This document shows, piece by piece, positions 19,477 to 30,646 of a stretch of DNA of 64,000 nt. Within the stretch, counting starts at the first letter, position 1, and each line of letters opens with the position of its first letter. This stretch comes from Janthinobacterium rivuli. GTDB lineage: Bacteria; Pseudomonadota; Gammaproteobacteria; Burkholderiales; Burkholderiaceae_D. The stretch covers positions 248,001 to 312,000 of the forward strand of contig NZ_WFLJ01000001.1 of the NCBI RefSeq assembly GCF_009208735.1, given 5' to 3'. Below the pieces are notes generated by a model. It saw nothing but the letters and a program-made list of their open reading frames with translations. It was not told where the DNA came from and did not search any database. The position numbers and the translations under genes are program-made.

Positions 19477-19782
19477 AACAAAAACCTCCCCTTTGAATTT
19501 CAACTAAATATTGAAGCCGCGATTTTCGCCGATTTTCGCAACCCATACCAATATCTATTGTCACATATAACCAAAATGGTTTTTTACTACAAAATACCGC
19601 GCTACTTTCCGTAGTTCACGTAATTTAATTACAGAATCGCCGGCAAAACACGGCCCGCCGGAGCGGGCCATGCTGTCGCTGCGCTTTCTGTTGTCTCCGT
19701 TGCCCGCCTTGCGGCAGGCATCTTGCAAACGATGCACTTCAGCCTTGCTGCTTGTCCGGGCACCCGTGGGCGCCCCGCCGCT
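19477..19782. other. Gene-free control region upstream of sdhC
   Basis: 306 bases between sdhC and the GntR gene, AT-richer than its surroundings near sdhC. At 19559-19573 it holds TGTCACATATAACCA, an imperfect match to the perfect palindrome at 20734-20749. At 19652-19669 it holds a 7-bp GC stem with CGGA loop, followed on the minus strand by GTGTTTT, probably the terminator of the GntR gene. No coding frame looks real here. Confidence 0.5.
19652..19669 (-). terminator. Putative terminator of the GntR gene
   Basis: Stem GGCCCGC/GCGGGCC with a 4-base loop, followed on the minus strand by GTGTTTTGCC. It lies about 115 bases past the GntR stop and upstream of the sdhC promoter region. Confidence 0.5.
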
Positions 19783-20676
19783 TCAGCTGAGTTCATTCTG
19801 ATAATGATGGCGACTGGTCAGGTACAGGCCCCGGCGCAGTTCGACCGGCTTGTCGCCATAGGTAAACGACACGCGCTCGGAACTGAGCAAGGGCGTGCCG
19901 AGGTCGATATTCAACAGTTGCGCGGCGCCCGCGTCGGCGCACACGGCGCGGATCTGCTCGGACGCGCGGATCATGCGCGTGCCAAATTCCGTTTCGAACA
20001 GGCCGTACATCGGGCCCTTGTATTCGACCAGGCGCTCGGCCGTCAAACCCTTGAAGATCAGGCCGGGCAGCCACAGCTCTTCGACGATGGTCGGCACGCC
20101 GTCGAAATACTGCACGCGCTTGATGAAGATGACGGCGTCGCCGGACTTCAGGTCCATCAGGCGCGCCACGTCGGCCGGCGCGCGCACGCGCTTGACTTCG
20201 ATAAATTTGCTTTCGGGGTAATGCGGCACGCCTTCGTCCGGCACCAGACGCAGGAAGCGGAAATGCGCGCGCGCCTCGTGGTGGGTGGACACGAAGGTGC
20301 CCTTGCCCTGGCGGCGCATGACGAGATTCTCGGCGGCCAGTTCATCGATGGCCTTGCGCACCGTGCCCTGGCTGACCTTGAAGCGGCCGGCCAGCTCGAC
20401 TTCGCTGGGAATGAGCTCGCCCGGCTTCCATTCGCCGGATTGCAGGCTTTGCGTGATGAGCGCCTTGATCTGCTGGTACAGGGGACTGAAGGTGGGCGAG
20501 GCATTCGCGGCAGGCGCGGGCACGGCGGTGGTGGCAGTGGTATTGACGCTGACGACTGGGGTGGCGGCGTTGCCGGCGGCCGCGGCGACGGGCGTGGCCG
20601 GGGTGCCCGCGGTCGGACTGACCGCCCCGCTTGCAGCAGTGGCATTGTTGGTCAGATTGGACGAGGCGGAATTCAT
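19783..20676 (-). CDS. GntR/HutC-family regulator of the TCA cluster (UTRA domain)
   Basis: 297-aa regulator. Residues 1-58 are an unusual Ala/Thr/Pro-rich, low-complexity leader. The winged helix follows (PLYQQIKALITQSLQSGEWK, LIPSEVELAGRFKVSQGTVR, GKGTFVSTH), then a UTRA ligand-binding domain from about 130 to the end (VPTIVEELWLPGLIFKGL, PVELRRGLYL). Start at ATG 20676; a GTG at 20694 would add six residues. It lies between the sdh operon and mdh, a conserved Burkholderiales position, and a perfect 16-bp palindrome is 58 bases upstream of its start. Control of sdh and mdh is an inference; the effector is unknown. Confidence 0.9.
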   Translation of the reverse strand: MNSASSNLTNNATAASGAVSPTAGTPATPVAAAAGNAATPVVSVNTTATTAVPAPAANASPTFSPLYQQIKALITQSLQSGEWKPGELIPSEVELAGRFKVSQGTVRKAIDELAAENLVMRRQGKGTFVSTHHEARAHFRFLRLVPDEGVPHYPESKFIEVKRVRAPADVARLMDLKSGDAVIFIKRVQYFDGVPTIVEELWLPGLIFKGLTAERLVEYKGPMYGLFETEFGTRMIRASEQIRAVCADAGAAQLLNIDLGTPLLSSERVSFTYGDKPVELRRGLYLTSRHHYQNELS

Positions 20677-20981
20677 AGTCCGACATTTCAACACAAATCA
20701 CTGCCCGCGTCCAGTAAAACACTCGTAGTTATCTGTCTTATATAAGACATAAGATATGATTGACAGATACAGATCAGAGGCCTAAACTGCCCTCGATAAA
20801 ACATATGAGCCAGCGTTTTATGTTGTCGGCCAGCCACTCTGGCCTCGTGCAGCACGAGCGTGACGGCGGCGTACACCAGCAATTCGGTGGCGCGGGCCGG
20901 TTTTGGTATCATTATAGTTTTTCCGGATAAGCGTAAGCCCAGCTTCAAGCCCGTTTTCTTTCCCATTTTTGGAGATTCATC
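20677..20981. other. Divergent control region between the GntR gene and mdh
   Basis: 305 bases without a gene. It contains the palindrome at 20734-20749, an inverted repeat around 20797-20821 (ATAAAACAT and AGCGTTTTAT), and a possible mdh -10 (TATAGT near 20913). mdh has a clear TTTTGGAGA ribosome site. No small gene is apparent. Confidence 0.5.
20734..20749. promoter_or_regulatory. Perfect 16-bp palindrome, likely GntR operator
   Basis: TGTCTTATATAAGACA is its own reverse complement. The length, AT-rich centre and place between gntR and mdh fit a HutC/GntR dimer site. A weaker match lies before sdhC at 19559. Binding by the adjacent GntR protein is inferred. Confidence 0.7.
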
Positions 20982-21971
20982 ATGGCTAAAACCCCAATGC
21001 GTGTTGCAGTGACCGGCGCCGCCGGCCAGATCGGCTACGCCCTGTTGTTCCGCATCGCCAATGGCGACATGCTCGGCAAAGACCAGCCTGTCATCTTGCA
21101 ACTGCTTGAAATCCCGGACGAAAAAGCCCAGAAAGCGCTCAAGGGCGTGATGATGGAAATCGACGACTGCGCCTTCCCGCTGCTGGCCGAGATGACCGCC
21201 CACTCCGATCCACTGACCGCCTTCAAGGATGTCGACGTGGCCGTACTGGTTGGCGCGCGTCCACGCGGCCCAGGCATGGAACGCAAGGACCTGCTGGAGG
21301 CGAACGCCCAGATCTTCACGGTGCAAGGCAAGGCGCTCGACGCCGTCGCTTCGCGCAACGTCAAAGTGCTGGTGGTCGGCAATCCTGCCAATACCAACGC
21401 CTACATCGCCATGAAATCGGCGCCATCGCTGCCGGCGAAAAACTTCACCGCCATGCTGCGCCTGGACCACAACCGCGCGCTGTCGCAAGTCGCTGCCAAG
21501 ACCGGCACCGCCGTGAAAGACATCGAGAAGCTGACCGTCTGGGGCAACCACTCGCCAACGATGTACGCCGACTACCGCTTCGCCACCGTGAACGGCAAGG
21601 CCGTCAAGGACCTGATCAACGACCAGGAATGGAACGCCAACGTGTTCCTGCCTACCGTCGGCAAGCGCGGCGCGGCCATCATCGAGGCGCGCGGCCTGTC
21701 GTCGGCAGCGTCGGCAGCAAACGCCGCCATCGACCACATCCATGACTGGATGCTGGGCACGAACGGCAAGTGGACCACCATGGGCGTACCGTCGGATGGC
21801 TCGTATGGCATCCCTGAAGGCACCGTGTTCGGCTTCCCGGTCACCACCGACAACGGTGAGTACACCATCGTTCAAGGTCTGGAAATCGATGCATTCTCGC
21901 AAGAGCGCATCAACCTGACCCTGAAAGAACTGACCGAAGAGCGCGAAGGCGTGAAACACCTGCTGGCATAA
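20982..21971 (+). CDS. mdh: Malate dehydrogenase
   Basis: 329-aa NAD-dependent malate dehydrogenase of the cytosolic-like (MDH group 2) type. NAD-binding [17 protein letters not shown] at the N-terminus, substrate-binding arginines in [28 protein letters not shown], and the catalytic His in [13 protein letters not shown]. Full length. The strong TTTTGGAGA ribosome site supports the start. It faces away from the GntR gene, and a GC stem with a T-tract follows it. Confidence 0.98.
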   Translation: MAKTPMRVAVTGAAGQIGYALLFRIANGDMLGKDQPVILQLLEIPDEKAQKALKGVMMEIDDCAFPLLAEMTAHSDPLTAFKDVDVAVLVGARPRGPGMERKDLLEANAQIFTVQGKALDAVASRNVKVLVVGNPANTNAYIAMKSAPSLPAKNFTAMLRLDHNRALSQVAAKTGTAVKDIEKLTVWGNHSPTMYADYRFATVNGKAVKDLINDQEWNANVFLPTVGKRGAAIIEARGLSSAASAANAAIDHIHDWMLGTNGKWTTMGVPSDGSYGIPEGTVFGFPVTTDNGEYTIVQGLEIDAFSQERINLTLKELTEEREGVKHLLA

Positions 21972-22014
21972 ATGCAGTATTGGCGGCGCGGCCTGAGCGC
22001 CGCCCGCCAAGAAG

Positions 22015-22047
22015 GCCGCCCCGCGAGATTCGCGGCGCGGCTGTTTT
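22015..22047 (+). terminator. Terminator after mdh
   Basis: GCCGC and CCGCG arms pair with CGCGG and GCGGC around an AGATT loop (one C:C mismatch), followed by TGTTTT. It separates mdh from the CitE-like gene, though read-through to that gene is possible. Confidence 0.7.
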
Positions 22048-22082
22048 ATCAAGTAGTTTTTACCTGCAGAAATGCCTTAAGC

Positions 22083-23081
22083 ATGCACCCTTCCGAGGTT
22101 TTATTCCAAGGCAAACGCCAGCCGCTGTTGCTCGCCGCTTGCGACCACTACGCCGGCTCCGAAAAGCTGATGCGTAAATCGATTGCTTTGCAACAAGAGC
22201 TTGGCCCCCTGTTCGACATCACGTTCGACTGCGAAGACGGCGCCAGCGCCGGCAATGAAGAATCCCACGCCCACATGATCGCCGGCCTGCTGGCCAGCGA
22301 GGCGAACCAGTTCAACCGCATCGGCGTGCGCGTGCACGACGTCGACAGCCCGTATTTCGCGCGCGACGTGGAAATCATCTGCGGCGCCGCGTCCCGCCTG
22401 GCCTACATCGCCGTGCCGAAAGTGGGCGGCGTGCAGGATGCCATGCTGGCCATCGACCTGATCAACCTGCACGCGCGCCGCGCCGGCCGCGACAACCTGC
22501 CCGTGCATATCCTGATCGAGACGCACGGCGCGCTGCGCGACGCCTACGCCATCGCCGCCCTGCCCCAGGTCGAATGCCTGTCCTTCGGCATCATGGATTT
22601 CGTCTCGGCCCATTACGGCGCCATCCCCGCCGCCGCCATGCGCACGCCGGGCCAGTTCACGCACCCGCTGGTGGTGCGCGCCAAGCTCGAAGTGGCGGCC
22701 GCCTGCCATGCGCACGGCAAGGTGCCGTCGCATAACGTGACGACGGACGTGCGCGATTCGGCCGTGGTGGCAAATGACGCCCAGCGCGCGACAGCCGAGT
22801 TCGGCTACACGCGCATGTGGAGCATCCACCCGGACCAGATCAAGCCCATCATCAAGGCCTTCACGCCGCGCCTGTCCGAAGTCAACGAGGCCAGCAACAT
22901 CCTCAATGAAGCGCTGCGCGCCAACTGGGGACCGATCGCGCAAAATGGCCGCTTGCACGACCGCGCCAGCTACCGATATTATTGGACCGTTTTGCAACGC
23001 GCCAAACTGGCAGGCCTCGGCTTGCCCGAGGCGGCAGCTGCATTACTCAACGCCCCCTCTTCCAGCACCACTGAAAACTGA
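22083..23081 (+). CDS. HpcH/HpaI (CitE-like) aldolase/CoA-ester lyase family protein
   Basis: 332-aa TIM-barrel protein of the CitE/HpcH family. The metal-site acidic residues lie in DITFDCEDGASAG and in a NVTTDVRDSAVV-type segment. VHILIETHGALRDAYAIA carries the conserved Glu, and TRMWSIHPDQIKPI the family C-terminus. Relatives cleave citryl-, malyl- or citramalyl-CoA; the substrate here cannot be told. The start at 22083 (MHPSEVLFQGKR) is chosen because the earlier frame crosses the mdh terminator. It sits between mdh and acnA, as in many Burkholderiales, suggesting a TCA-linked acyl-CoA reaction. Confidence 0.85.
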   Translation: MHPSEVLFQGKRQPLLLAACDHYAGSEKLMRKSIALQQELGPLFDITFDCEDGASAGNEESHAHMIAGLLASEANQFNRIGVRVHDVDSPYFARDVEIICGAASRLAYIAVPKVGGVQDAMLAIDLINLHARRAGRDNLPVHILIETHGALRDAYAIAALPQVECLSFGIMDFVSAHYGAIPAAAMRTPGQFTHPLVVRAKLEVAAACHAHGKVPSHNVTTDVRDSAVVANDAQRATAEFGYTRMWSIHPDQIKPIIKAFTPRLSEVNEASNILNEALRANWGPIAQNGRLHDRASYRYYWTVLQRAKLAGLGLPEAAAALLNAPSSSTTEN

Positions 23082-23094
23082 CAGGAATTACACG

Positions 23095-23640
23095 ATGTCC
23101 CTCTCCAAATTAGCCATTGCCTGCAGCGTCGCGCTGGGCGCCATGACCCTCACGCTGGCGCCAGCCAGCTTCGCCGCCACGGCAGAGGCAAATCCCAAGG
23201 CAGTCAAGGCCAAGCCAAAGGCCAAGACCGCCAAAGCCAAGGCGGCCGCCAAGGAAGCGCATCCGCTCGCCATGTCGGTCGCCGACAAGGAAGAAGCCGA
23301 TGAACCGAGCACCACAGGCTCGGCCTCCACCGATTTCAATTGTGAACTTGGTAATAAAATTACCATCTACACCAATGCGACTGACGACAAACACATCGCC
23401 CTGCGCTGGAAGAAGCGCCTGCACCGCCTGAGCCGCGTTGGCACCACCACCGGCGCCAACCGCTTCGAGAACCGTCTGTACGGTCTCGTGTGGATCGGCA
23501 TCCCGGCCAAAGGTATGCTGCTCGATTCCAAGCAAGGCCGCCAGCTGGCCAATGAATGCAAGGATGCGGAGCAAGCCAAGCCGGCGGCAGTGGTGGAACC
23601 CGCGCCATCGCTGGGCGTGCTGCCGGCGACCGGCGGCTGA
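23095..23640 (+). CDS. Secreted protein with MliC-like (lysozyme-inhibitor) C-terminal domain
   Basis: 181-aa predicted periplasmic protein. The signal peptide ends at about ASFAA (residue 28). A Lys/Ala-rich linker (KAVKAKPKAKTAKAKAAAK) follows, and then a domain from about residue 80 with two cysteines (NCELGNKITIY and LANECKD) and a TTGANRFENRLYGLVW stretch. This resembles membrane-bound lysozyme inhibitor MliC-type domains in order and spacing, but the match is loose. AGGAATTACACG precedes the ATG, and the gene starts 13 bases after the CitE-like stop, so co-transcription is likely. The role beside TCA genes is unknown. Confidence 0.7.
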   Translation: MSLSKLAIACSVALGAMTLTLAPASFAATAEANPKAVKAKPKAKTAKAKAAAKEAHPLAMSVADKEEADEPSTTGSASTDFNCELGNKITIYTNATDDKHIALRWKKRLHRLSRVGTTTGANRFENRLYGLVWIGIPAKGMLLDSKQGRQLANECKDAEQAKPAAVVEPAPSLGVLPATGG

Positions 23641-23727
23641 TGTGCGTAGCAAGGGCCTCTTCGGGGGCTCAGTCATGTTTTGTAATTTGAATAATCAATA
23701 ATAGACGATACCCAACAAGGAGAGGTC

Positions 23728-26448
<2,721 letters not shown>

Positions 26449-26474
26449 TCAGCCCAGCTGTGATGTAAGATAAG

Positions 26475-26502
26475 AGCGCCGGTTTCGACCGGCGCTTTTT
26501 TT
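26475..26502 (+). terminator. Intrinsic terminator of acnA
   Basis: 9-bp stem AGCGCCGGT/ACCGGCGCT with a TTCG tetraloop and a seven-T tract, 26 bases after the acnA stop. Textbook form. Confidence 0.95.
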
Positions 26503-26565
26503 CGTCCCTGCGCCCCGTTCCGACTTGAAATTTCGACTATTGGCATGATCTAGGGACAGCTTACG

Positions 26566-26593
26566 TATTGCGTGCGGCTGAATCCTCTACAAT
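26566..26593 (+). promoter_or_regulatory. Possible promoter for the DUF2863 gene
   Basis: TATTGC (26566-26571) and TACAAT (26588-26593) are separated by 16 bases, about 70 bases upstream of the next start. It is the best sigma70-like pair in this gap, judged by eye only. Confidence 0.35.
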
Positions 26594-26661
26594 ACGGTTA
26601 TAAGGGTTTATCATTGTTTGACTGATCCATTTTTTTCACTTTCCGAGACTCTTATCCCGCT

Positions 26662-27915
26662 ATGCGTCGTCCTTCCAAAGATTCATCCCATAAACTGACT
26701 GCCGACAGCCAGCGCCTGGTCACCTTTGCCCAGGCGATCGTACAGGCAGCCAGCCGTCTCGAAGAGCGGTCCTGGGAACACAGCCTGGATACGCAGCTCC
26801 AGAAATTACTCAAAACCGGCCACCAGGACACCATCGACAACACCCTGGGCAGCTTGTTCAAGGAAGACTTGAACGCCTACGACGTGCTGATGGACTGCGT
26901 TGAAGCCATCAGCGAATCGACCGTCATCACGCATGAAGACGTGCGCTATGACGCCCTGCTGGTGGCCGTGCCCATCCTCGCGTGGACGCGCTTTTCCATC
27001 GCCTCGGGCCCCATGGCCGGCGACGCGCACGGCGTGCTGTCGGCACATTTCGCCGCCCACCTGCTGGCCGATGGCACGAAGATGGCCATGGCGCCGACCC
27101 TGTACTCGATCGACCAGCTGCCGCGCAGCCACGTCGAGACCTATGCCAAGACGCAGAAGCTGGCACTGGCCGCGCTGAAAGGCACGGCCGTCAAGCCATC
27201 CGCCAAAGAGGCGGAAACGGCGCCCTTCCTGGCCGACACGCGCTACCTGCTGGTGGCCGTGGTGGCCCCAAGCGGCGCGCCGCTGTTCCGCTGGCAGACG
27301 CCGGCCAGCCAGCTCGACTTCATCGCCGAGCGCAGCGCCGCGCTGGAACAATGGCGCACGCAGGCGACGCCGACCATCGCCCGCCTGCTGCCAGGCTGCG
27401 GCCTGGAATTGCTGCTGCCGGAAGCGTATTACGTGGCGTGCCGCGAAGCGGATAAGCTGATCCGTCCCGTCTCCGTGCGCGCCGCCGTGCACTACCTGAC
27501 GCACACGCTGGCCATCGAGCCGTCGGAACTGCGCGCCGTCATCGCCGGTTTCGGCGAGGAAGCGGCCGATGGCCAGGTCGACGAGTACCGCATCGCCTTC
27601 ACCCTGCGCCAGGCCCCGGACGTCATCTACGGCATCGTCTGGCCTTTATATGGCCAGGAAGACGAGGATGGCACGCCGGTCGAAGGCCTGATCCAGGTCG
27701 GCATCGCCGCGCTGGACAAGCAGAAGACGCCCGTCGATGAAATCATCGAGCACCTGAACGCCGCCGGCGTGACGCAGATCAAGCGCCACGCGGAACGCTT
27801 CGTCGGCGAGTACTGCGACGATTGCGGCGCACCGCTGTTTGCCGACCCGGTCGGCGAGCTGGCGCATGCGGAAATGCCGGAAGATACGCCGCAGGGCACG
27901 GAGCACTTCCACTAA
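26662..27915 (+). CDS. DUF2863 family protein
   Basis: 417-aa protein of the betaproteobacterial DUF2863 family. No signal peptide, membrane helix or nucleotide-binding motif is seen, so it is likely cytoplasmic. Features are an N-terminal helical region (about 1-90), a central ILAWTRFSIASGPMAGDAHG stretch, and a C-terminal CDDCGAPLFADP zinc-knuckle-like CxxC near residue 388. The ribosome site is weak. It stands alone between the acnA terminator and its own terminator. Function is not established. Confidence 0.85.
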   Translation: MRRPSKDSSHKLTADSQRLVTFAQAIVQAASRLEERSWEHSLDTQLQKLLKTGHQDTIDNTLGSLFKEDLNAYDVLMDCVEAISESTVITHEDVRYDALLVAVPILAWTRFSIASGPMAGDAHGVLSAHFAAHLLADGTKMAMAPTLYSIDQLPRSHVETYAKTQKLALAALKGTAVKPSAKEAETAPFLADTRYLLVAVVAPSGAPLFRWQTPASQLDFIAERSAALEQWRTQATPTIARLLPGCGLELLLPEAYYVACREADKLIRPVSVRAAVHYLTHTLAIEPSELRAVIAGFGEEAADGQVDEYRIAFTLRQAPDVIYGIVWPLYGQEDEDGTPVEGLIQVGIAALDKQKTPVDEIIEHLNAAGVTQIKRHAERFVGEYCDDCGAPLFADPVGELAHAEMPEDTPQGTEHFH

Positions 27916-27928
27916 ATCGTACAGACGT

Positions 27929-27959
27929 AAAAAAGGCGGAACCTCGGTTCCGCCTTTTT
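27929..27959. terminator. Bidirectional terminator between DUF2863 and CYTH genes
   Basis: AAAAAGGCGGAACC, two-base centre, GGTTCCGCCTTTTT: a long perfect inverted repeat with A/T flanks between two converging genes. Confidence 0.95.
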
Positions 27960-27986
27960 CGTTTCAACAAGCTTGTTGACGCCTCG

Positions 27987-28451
27987 TCACCACTGCGAAA
28001 ACGGGTGGCGGATCAGGTTCGCATTGTAGTAGCGCGCATCGCCCGACACTTCCGCGCCCACCCAGTCGGGCTTGTCGAATGGCTGGTCTTCCGAGGCCAG
28101 TTCGATCTCGGCCACCACCAGGCCCGCATTGGCGCCCTGGAACTCGTCGACTTCCCACACCATGCCCGCATGTTCGATGCGGTGGCGGACCTTTTCGATC
28201 AGCGGTTGTTCGCACAGGCCGTCGAGCAGTTCGGCGGCGTCGGCCAGCGGGATCGGATACTCCCACTCGCCGCGCGTCGCGCCCACGTTGGCGCCCTTGA
28301 TGGTCAGCATCGCCTGCTCGCCTTCGATGCGCACGCGTACGACGCGCTCGCGCGCGGACGATAAATACCCTTGGCGCAACAGGACCGACTGGCCCAGGCC
28401 GCGCCAGGCGTCGCTGGCAAGCAAAAATTTACGCTCGATCTCGATACCCAT
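27987..28451 (-). CDS. CYTH-domain protein (triphosphatase-like)
   Basis: 154-aa protein with the CYTH signature GIEIERKFLL at its N-terminus, then LRQGYLS, VRVRIEGEQAMLTIKG, EVDEFQG and LVVAEIELASE, the alternating charged strands of a triphosphate tunnel. Members hydrolyse inorganic triphosphate or related nucleotides using acidic and basic residues inside the barrel. The ATG at 28451 is preferred to a TTG at 28457. It starts 12 bases after the carboxypeptidase stop, so the two are probably co-transcribed. The substrate is unknown. Confidence 0.9.
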   Translation of the reverse strand: MGIEIERKFLLASDAWRGLGQSVLLRQGYLSSARERVVRVRIEGEQAMLTIKGANVGATRGEWEYPIPLADAAELLDGLCEQPLIEKVRHRIEHAGMVWEVDEFQGANAGLVVAEIELASEDQPFDKPDWVGAEVSGDARYYNANLIRHPFSQW

Positions 28452-28463
28452 GAACAACGCCGT

Positions 28464-29585
28464 TCAATCCAGCGACAGCAGGATAGGCTGCAGCATGGCC
28501 GCGCCCAGGGCCGCGCTGCGCGCGCCATTCCAGCCCACGGCCGGATCGGGCAGGTCGGCGTTTTCCTTGAACGGCATTTCCAGAGTCAGCGCCAGGCAGC
28601 CGAAGTGGTGGCCGATGTATTTCGACGCCAGGGTCAGCATGTCCGCTTTGTACTTGCTGGCCGCATAGCCGAACTTGTCCTGGAAGTCGGGGCTGGCCTG
28701 CTTGTAGCGCTCGATGAAGGCCTTCTGGTGCGCCGCCTGGGCCGGCGTGAAGTTTTCCAGCATTTCATTGCCGGCCACAAAGTTGTACGGCAACGCTTCG
28801 TCGCCATGGATATCGAAGAACATGTCGACGCCCGTTTCGTGGATCTTGTTTTTCACGCACAGCACTTCCGGGCTGGACGCCAGCGATGGCGTCATCCATT
28901 CGCGGTTCAGGTTGGCGCCTGCCGCATTCGTGCGCAGGTTGCCGCGGATGGAGCCGTCCGGATTCATGTTCGGCACGATGTGGAACACGGCGCGCTGCAG
29001 CAGTTTGCGCGCGATCGGATTGGCGTCGTCGAGCAGCGCGTCGATGAGGCCTTCGACGAACCATTCGGCCATCGATTCGCCCGGATGCTGGCGCGCGATG
29101 ACCCAGATCTTCTTTTCCGCCTGCGGATTGCCGATGGTAACCATGTTCATGTCGCGGCCGTCGACCGTGCTGCCCAGGTCGGAGACGCGCGCCAGCGGAT
29201 GCTCGGCCACTTCGCCCAGCAGGCGCAGATGGCGCTCCCACGAATACGGCTCGAAATACGCGTAGTACACGCTGTCGAGTTCCGGCGTGTGCGAGATCGT
29301 CATGACCTGGCCGTCGAACGAGGTCGGCACGCGGAACCAGTTTTCGCTGTCGTAGCTGGCCACGGCCTGGTAGTCTTCATAGCCGGCCGGATAGGTGGCC
29401 TGGCCCGCGTTCAGGAAGCGCAGCGTGCACGCCTGGCCACGCGCGCCCTGCAGGCGGAAGTGGAACCACTGGTGGATGTCGGCGTGGCTATCCTTGCGCA
29501 AGTTCAGGTCGATGGCGCCGGCACTGGTGGCGCTCACCACGTCGATGGCGCCCGAGTCGAAGTTCTGGCTGATTTTAATGGTCAT
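28464..29585 (-). CDS. M14-family cytosolic carboxypeptidase-like protein
   Basis: 373-aa zinc carboxypeptidase of the bacterial group related to eukaryotic cytosolic carboxypeptidases. An N-terminal beta domain (WFHFRLQGARGQACTLRFLN) precedes the catalytic domain: ARQHPGESMAEWF (zinc His and Glu), then FHIVPNMNPDGSIRGNLR, NLNREW and FFDIHGDEALPYNF (third zinc His). A Glu-containing CLALTLEMPF lies near the end. No signal peptide, so cytoplasmic. Eukaryotic relatives trim Glu from tubulin; the bacterial substrate is unknown. Followed 12 bases later by the CYTH gene. Confidence 0.92.
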   Translation of the reverse strand: MTIKISQNFDSGAIDVVSATSAGAIDLNLRKDSHADIHQWFHFRLQGARGQACTLRFLNAGQATYPAGYEDYQAVASYDSENWFRVPTSFDGQVMTISHTPELDSVYYAYFEPYSWERHLRLLGEVAEHPLARVSDLGSTVDGRDMNMVTIGNPQAEKKIWVIARQHPGESMAEWFVEGLIDALLDDANPIARKLLQRAVFHIVPNMNPDGSIRGNLRTNAAGANLNREWMTPSLASSPEVLCVKNKIHETGVDMFFDIHGDEALPYNFVAGNEMLENFTPAQAAHQKAFIERYKQASPDFQDKFGYAASKYKADMLTLASKYIGHHFGCLALTLEMPFKENADLPDPAVGWNGARSAALGAAMLQPILLSLD

Positions 29586-29887
29586 GTAATGATCCCGTCC
29601 GAATGTAAGTGTTCCGGCGTTGCCTCGTGGGCGAGCGCCGTTGCGCTAAAAAACGCAGTGTAAGCTATCCCGCTATTTTCCGCCCTTTGCCCCCGTTCGC
29701 AAAGCCTGGTCCGGCGATTTATGCACCAATCCGGGGCATCGATGGAAAAGTGCCGGGCAAAAGCGCGAAAAATCGGTCAGCTGTTGCATCTACCGGACAA
29801 AAAACTGATTTGTAACAGCGGCTGACACATTGGCACCGGGTCGCCCCCCTATAATTCTTGCTTTCATAGAGTCGCCAGGAAAGAGTC
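29586..29887. other. Divergent gap with inverted repeat upstream of the TetR gene
   Basis: 302 bases between the carboxypeptidase and TetR starts. A possible promoter for the TetR gene has TATAAT at 29850-29855 and TTGGCA at 29830-29835 (short 14-base spacer). An imperfect inverted repeat (GTCAGC-TGTT at 29776-29785, AACAGC-GGCTGAC at 29814-29826) lies just upstream and may be an operator. No coding signal. Confidence 0.4.
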
Positions 29888-30550
29888 GTGGACAAGAAGT
29901 TAACTAACATCCAGGAAAGAAAGTTACGCGAGGCTCAGGCGCGGCGCGAACACATCATCGACGTCGTCAAAGATCTCATCAAGAAGGGCGGCGCGCGCGC
30001 CGTCTCCATCCGCAAGGTGGCCGAGGCGGCCGGCTTTTCCACCACCGTCGTGTACGCCCTGTTCCGCGACAAGGCCACCCTGATCGCCCAGGCCATGGAC
30101 AAGGACTTGCTGGAACTGGTGCGCGCCATGCACACGGCGTGCGCCAGCAGCGATGACCCGTGGCAGCGCATCAGCCTGGTCGGCCGCGCCTACATCGAAT
30201 ACGGCTTCCAGCATCCCGACGAATACTCGCTGATCTTCATGGAATTGCGTCCGCATGCGGAAATCGACGCCGTCGAAGTCGAACACGGCAACATCGAGCA
30301 AGACCCGTACGCCTATGCGCTGCACCTGTTCGGCGAGCTGGCGCAGGCGGGCCAGGTGCGCCAGGACGAGCCGGCGCTGCACACGATGACGCAAATCTTC
30401 TGGCAATCGCTGCACGGCCTCGTCTCGCTGCGCATCGTCATGGATGCGGGCGACCCGTGGACGCCGCACCCGGAAATGAACGCGCATATCGACGACTTGC
30501 TCGCTGTCGTCACGGCAGGCATCCGTTTGCGCTTTGCGCCGGCTGCCTGA
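29888..30550 (+). CDS. TetR/AcrR-family regulator
   Basis: 220-aa TetR regulator starting at GTG 29888, with CCAGGAAAGAG directly upstream. The HTH spans about 19-65 (REHIIDVVKDLIKKGGARAV, IRKVAEAAGFSTTVVYALFR). The C-terminal ligand domain has a YIEYGFQHPDEYSLIFME segment typical of the WHG/TetR_C group. It is divergent from the carboxypeptidase and 96 bases upstream of a small membrane protein gene on the same strand. Target and ligand are unknown. Confidence 0.9.
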   Translation: MDKKLTNIQERKLREAQARREHIIDVVKDLIKKGGARAVSIRKVAEAAGFSTTVVYALFRDKATLIAQAMDKDLLELVRAMHTACASSDDPWQRISLVGRAYIEYGFQHPDEYSLIFMELRPHAEIDAVEVEHGNIEQDPYAYALHLFGELAQAGQVRQDEPALHTMTQIFWQSLHGLVSLRIVMDAGDPWTPHPEMNAHIDDLLAVVTAGIRLRFAPAA

Positions 30551-30646
30551 CGTTTGATCCAGCACAAATCACGCGGACTAAAAAAGCGGACAGTGGAGTG
30601 ACGCCGCCTGCGCTGGTGCAGCGCGGCCCGCGCGAAGGAGGGCGAG

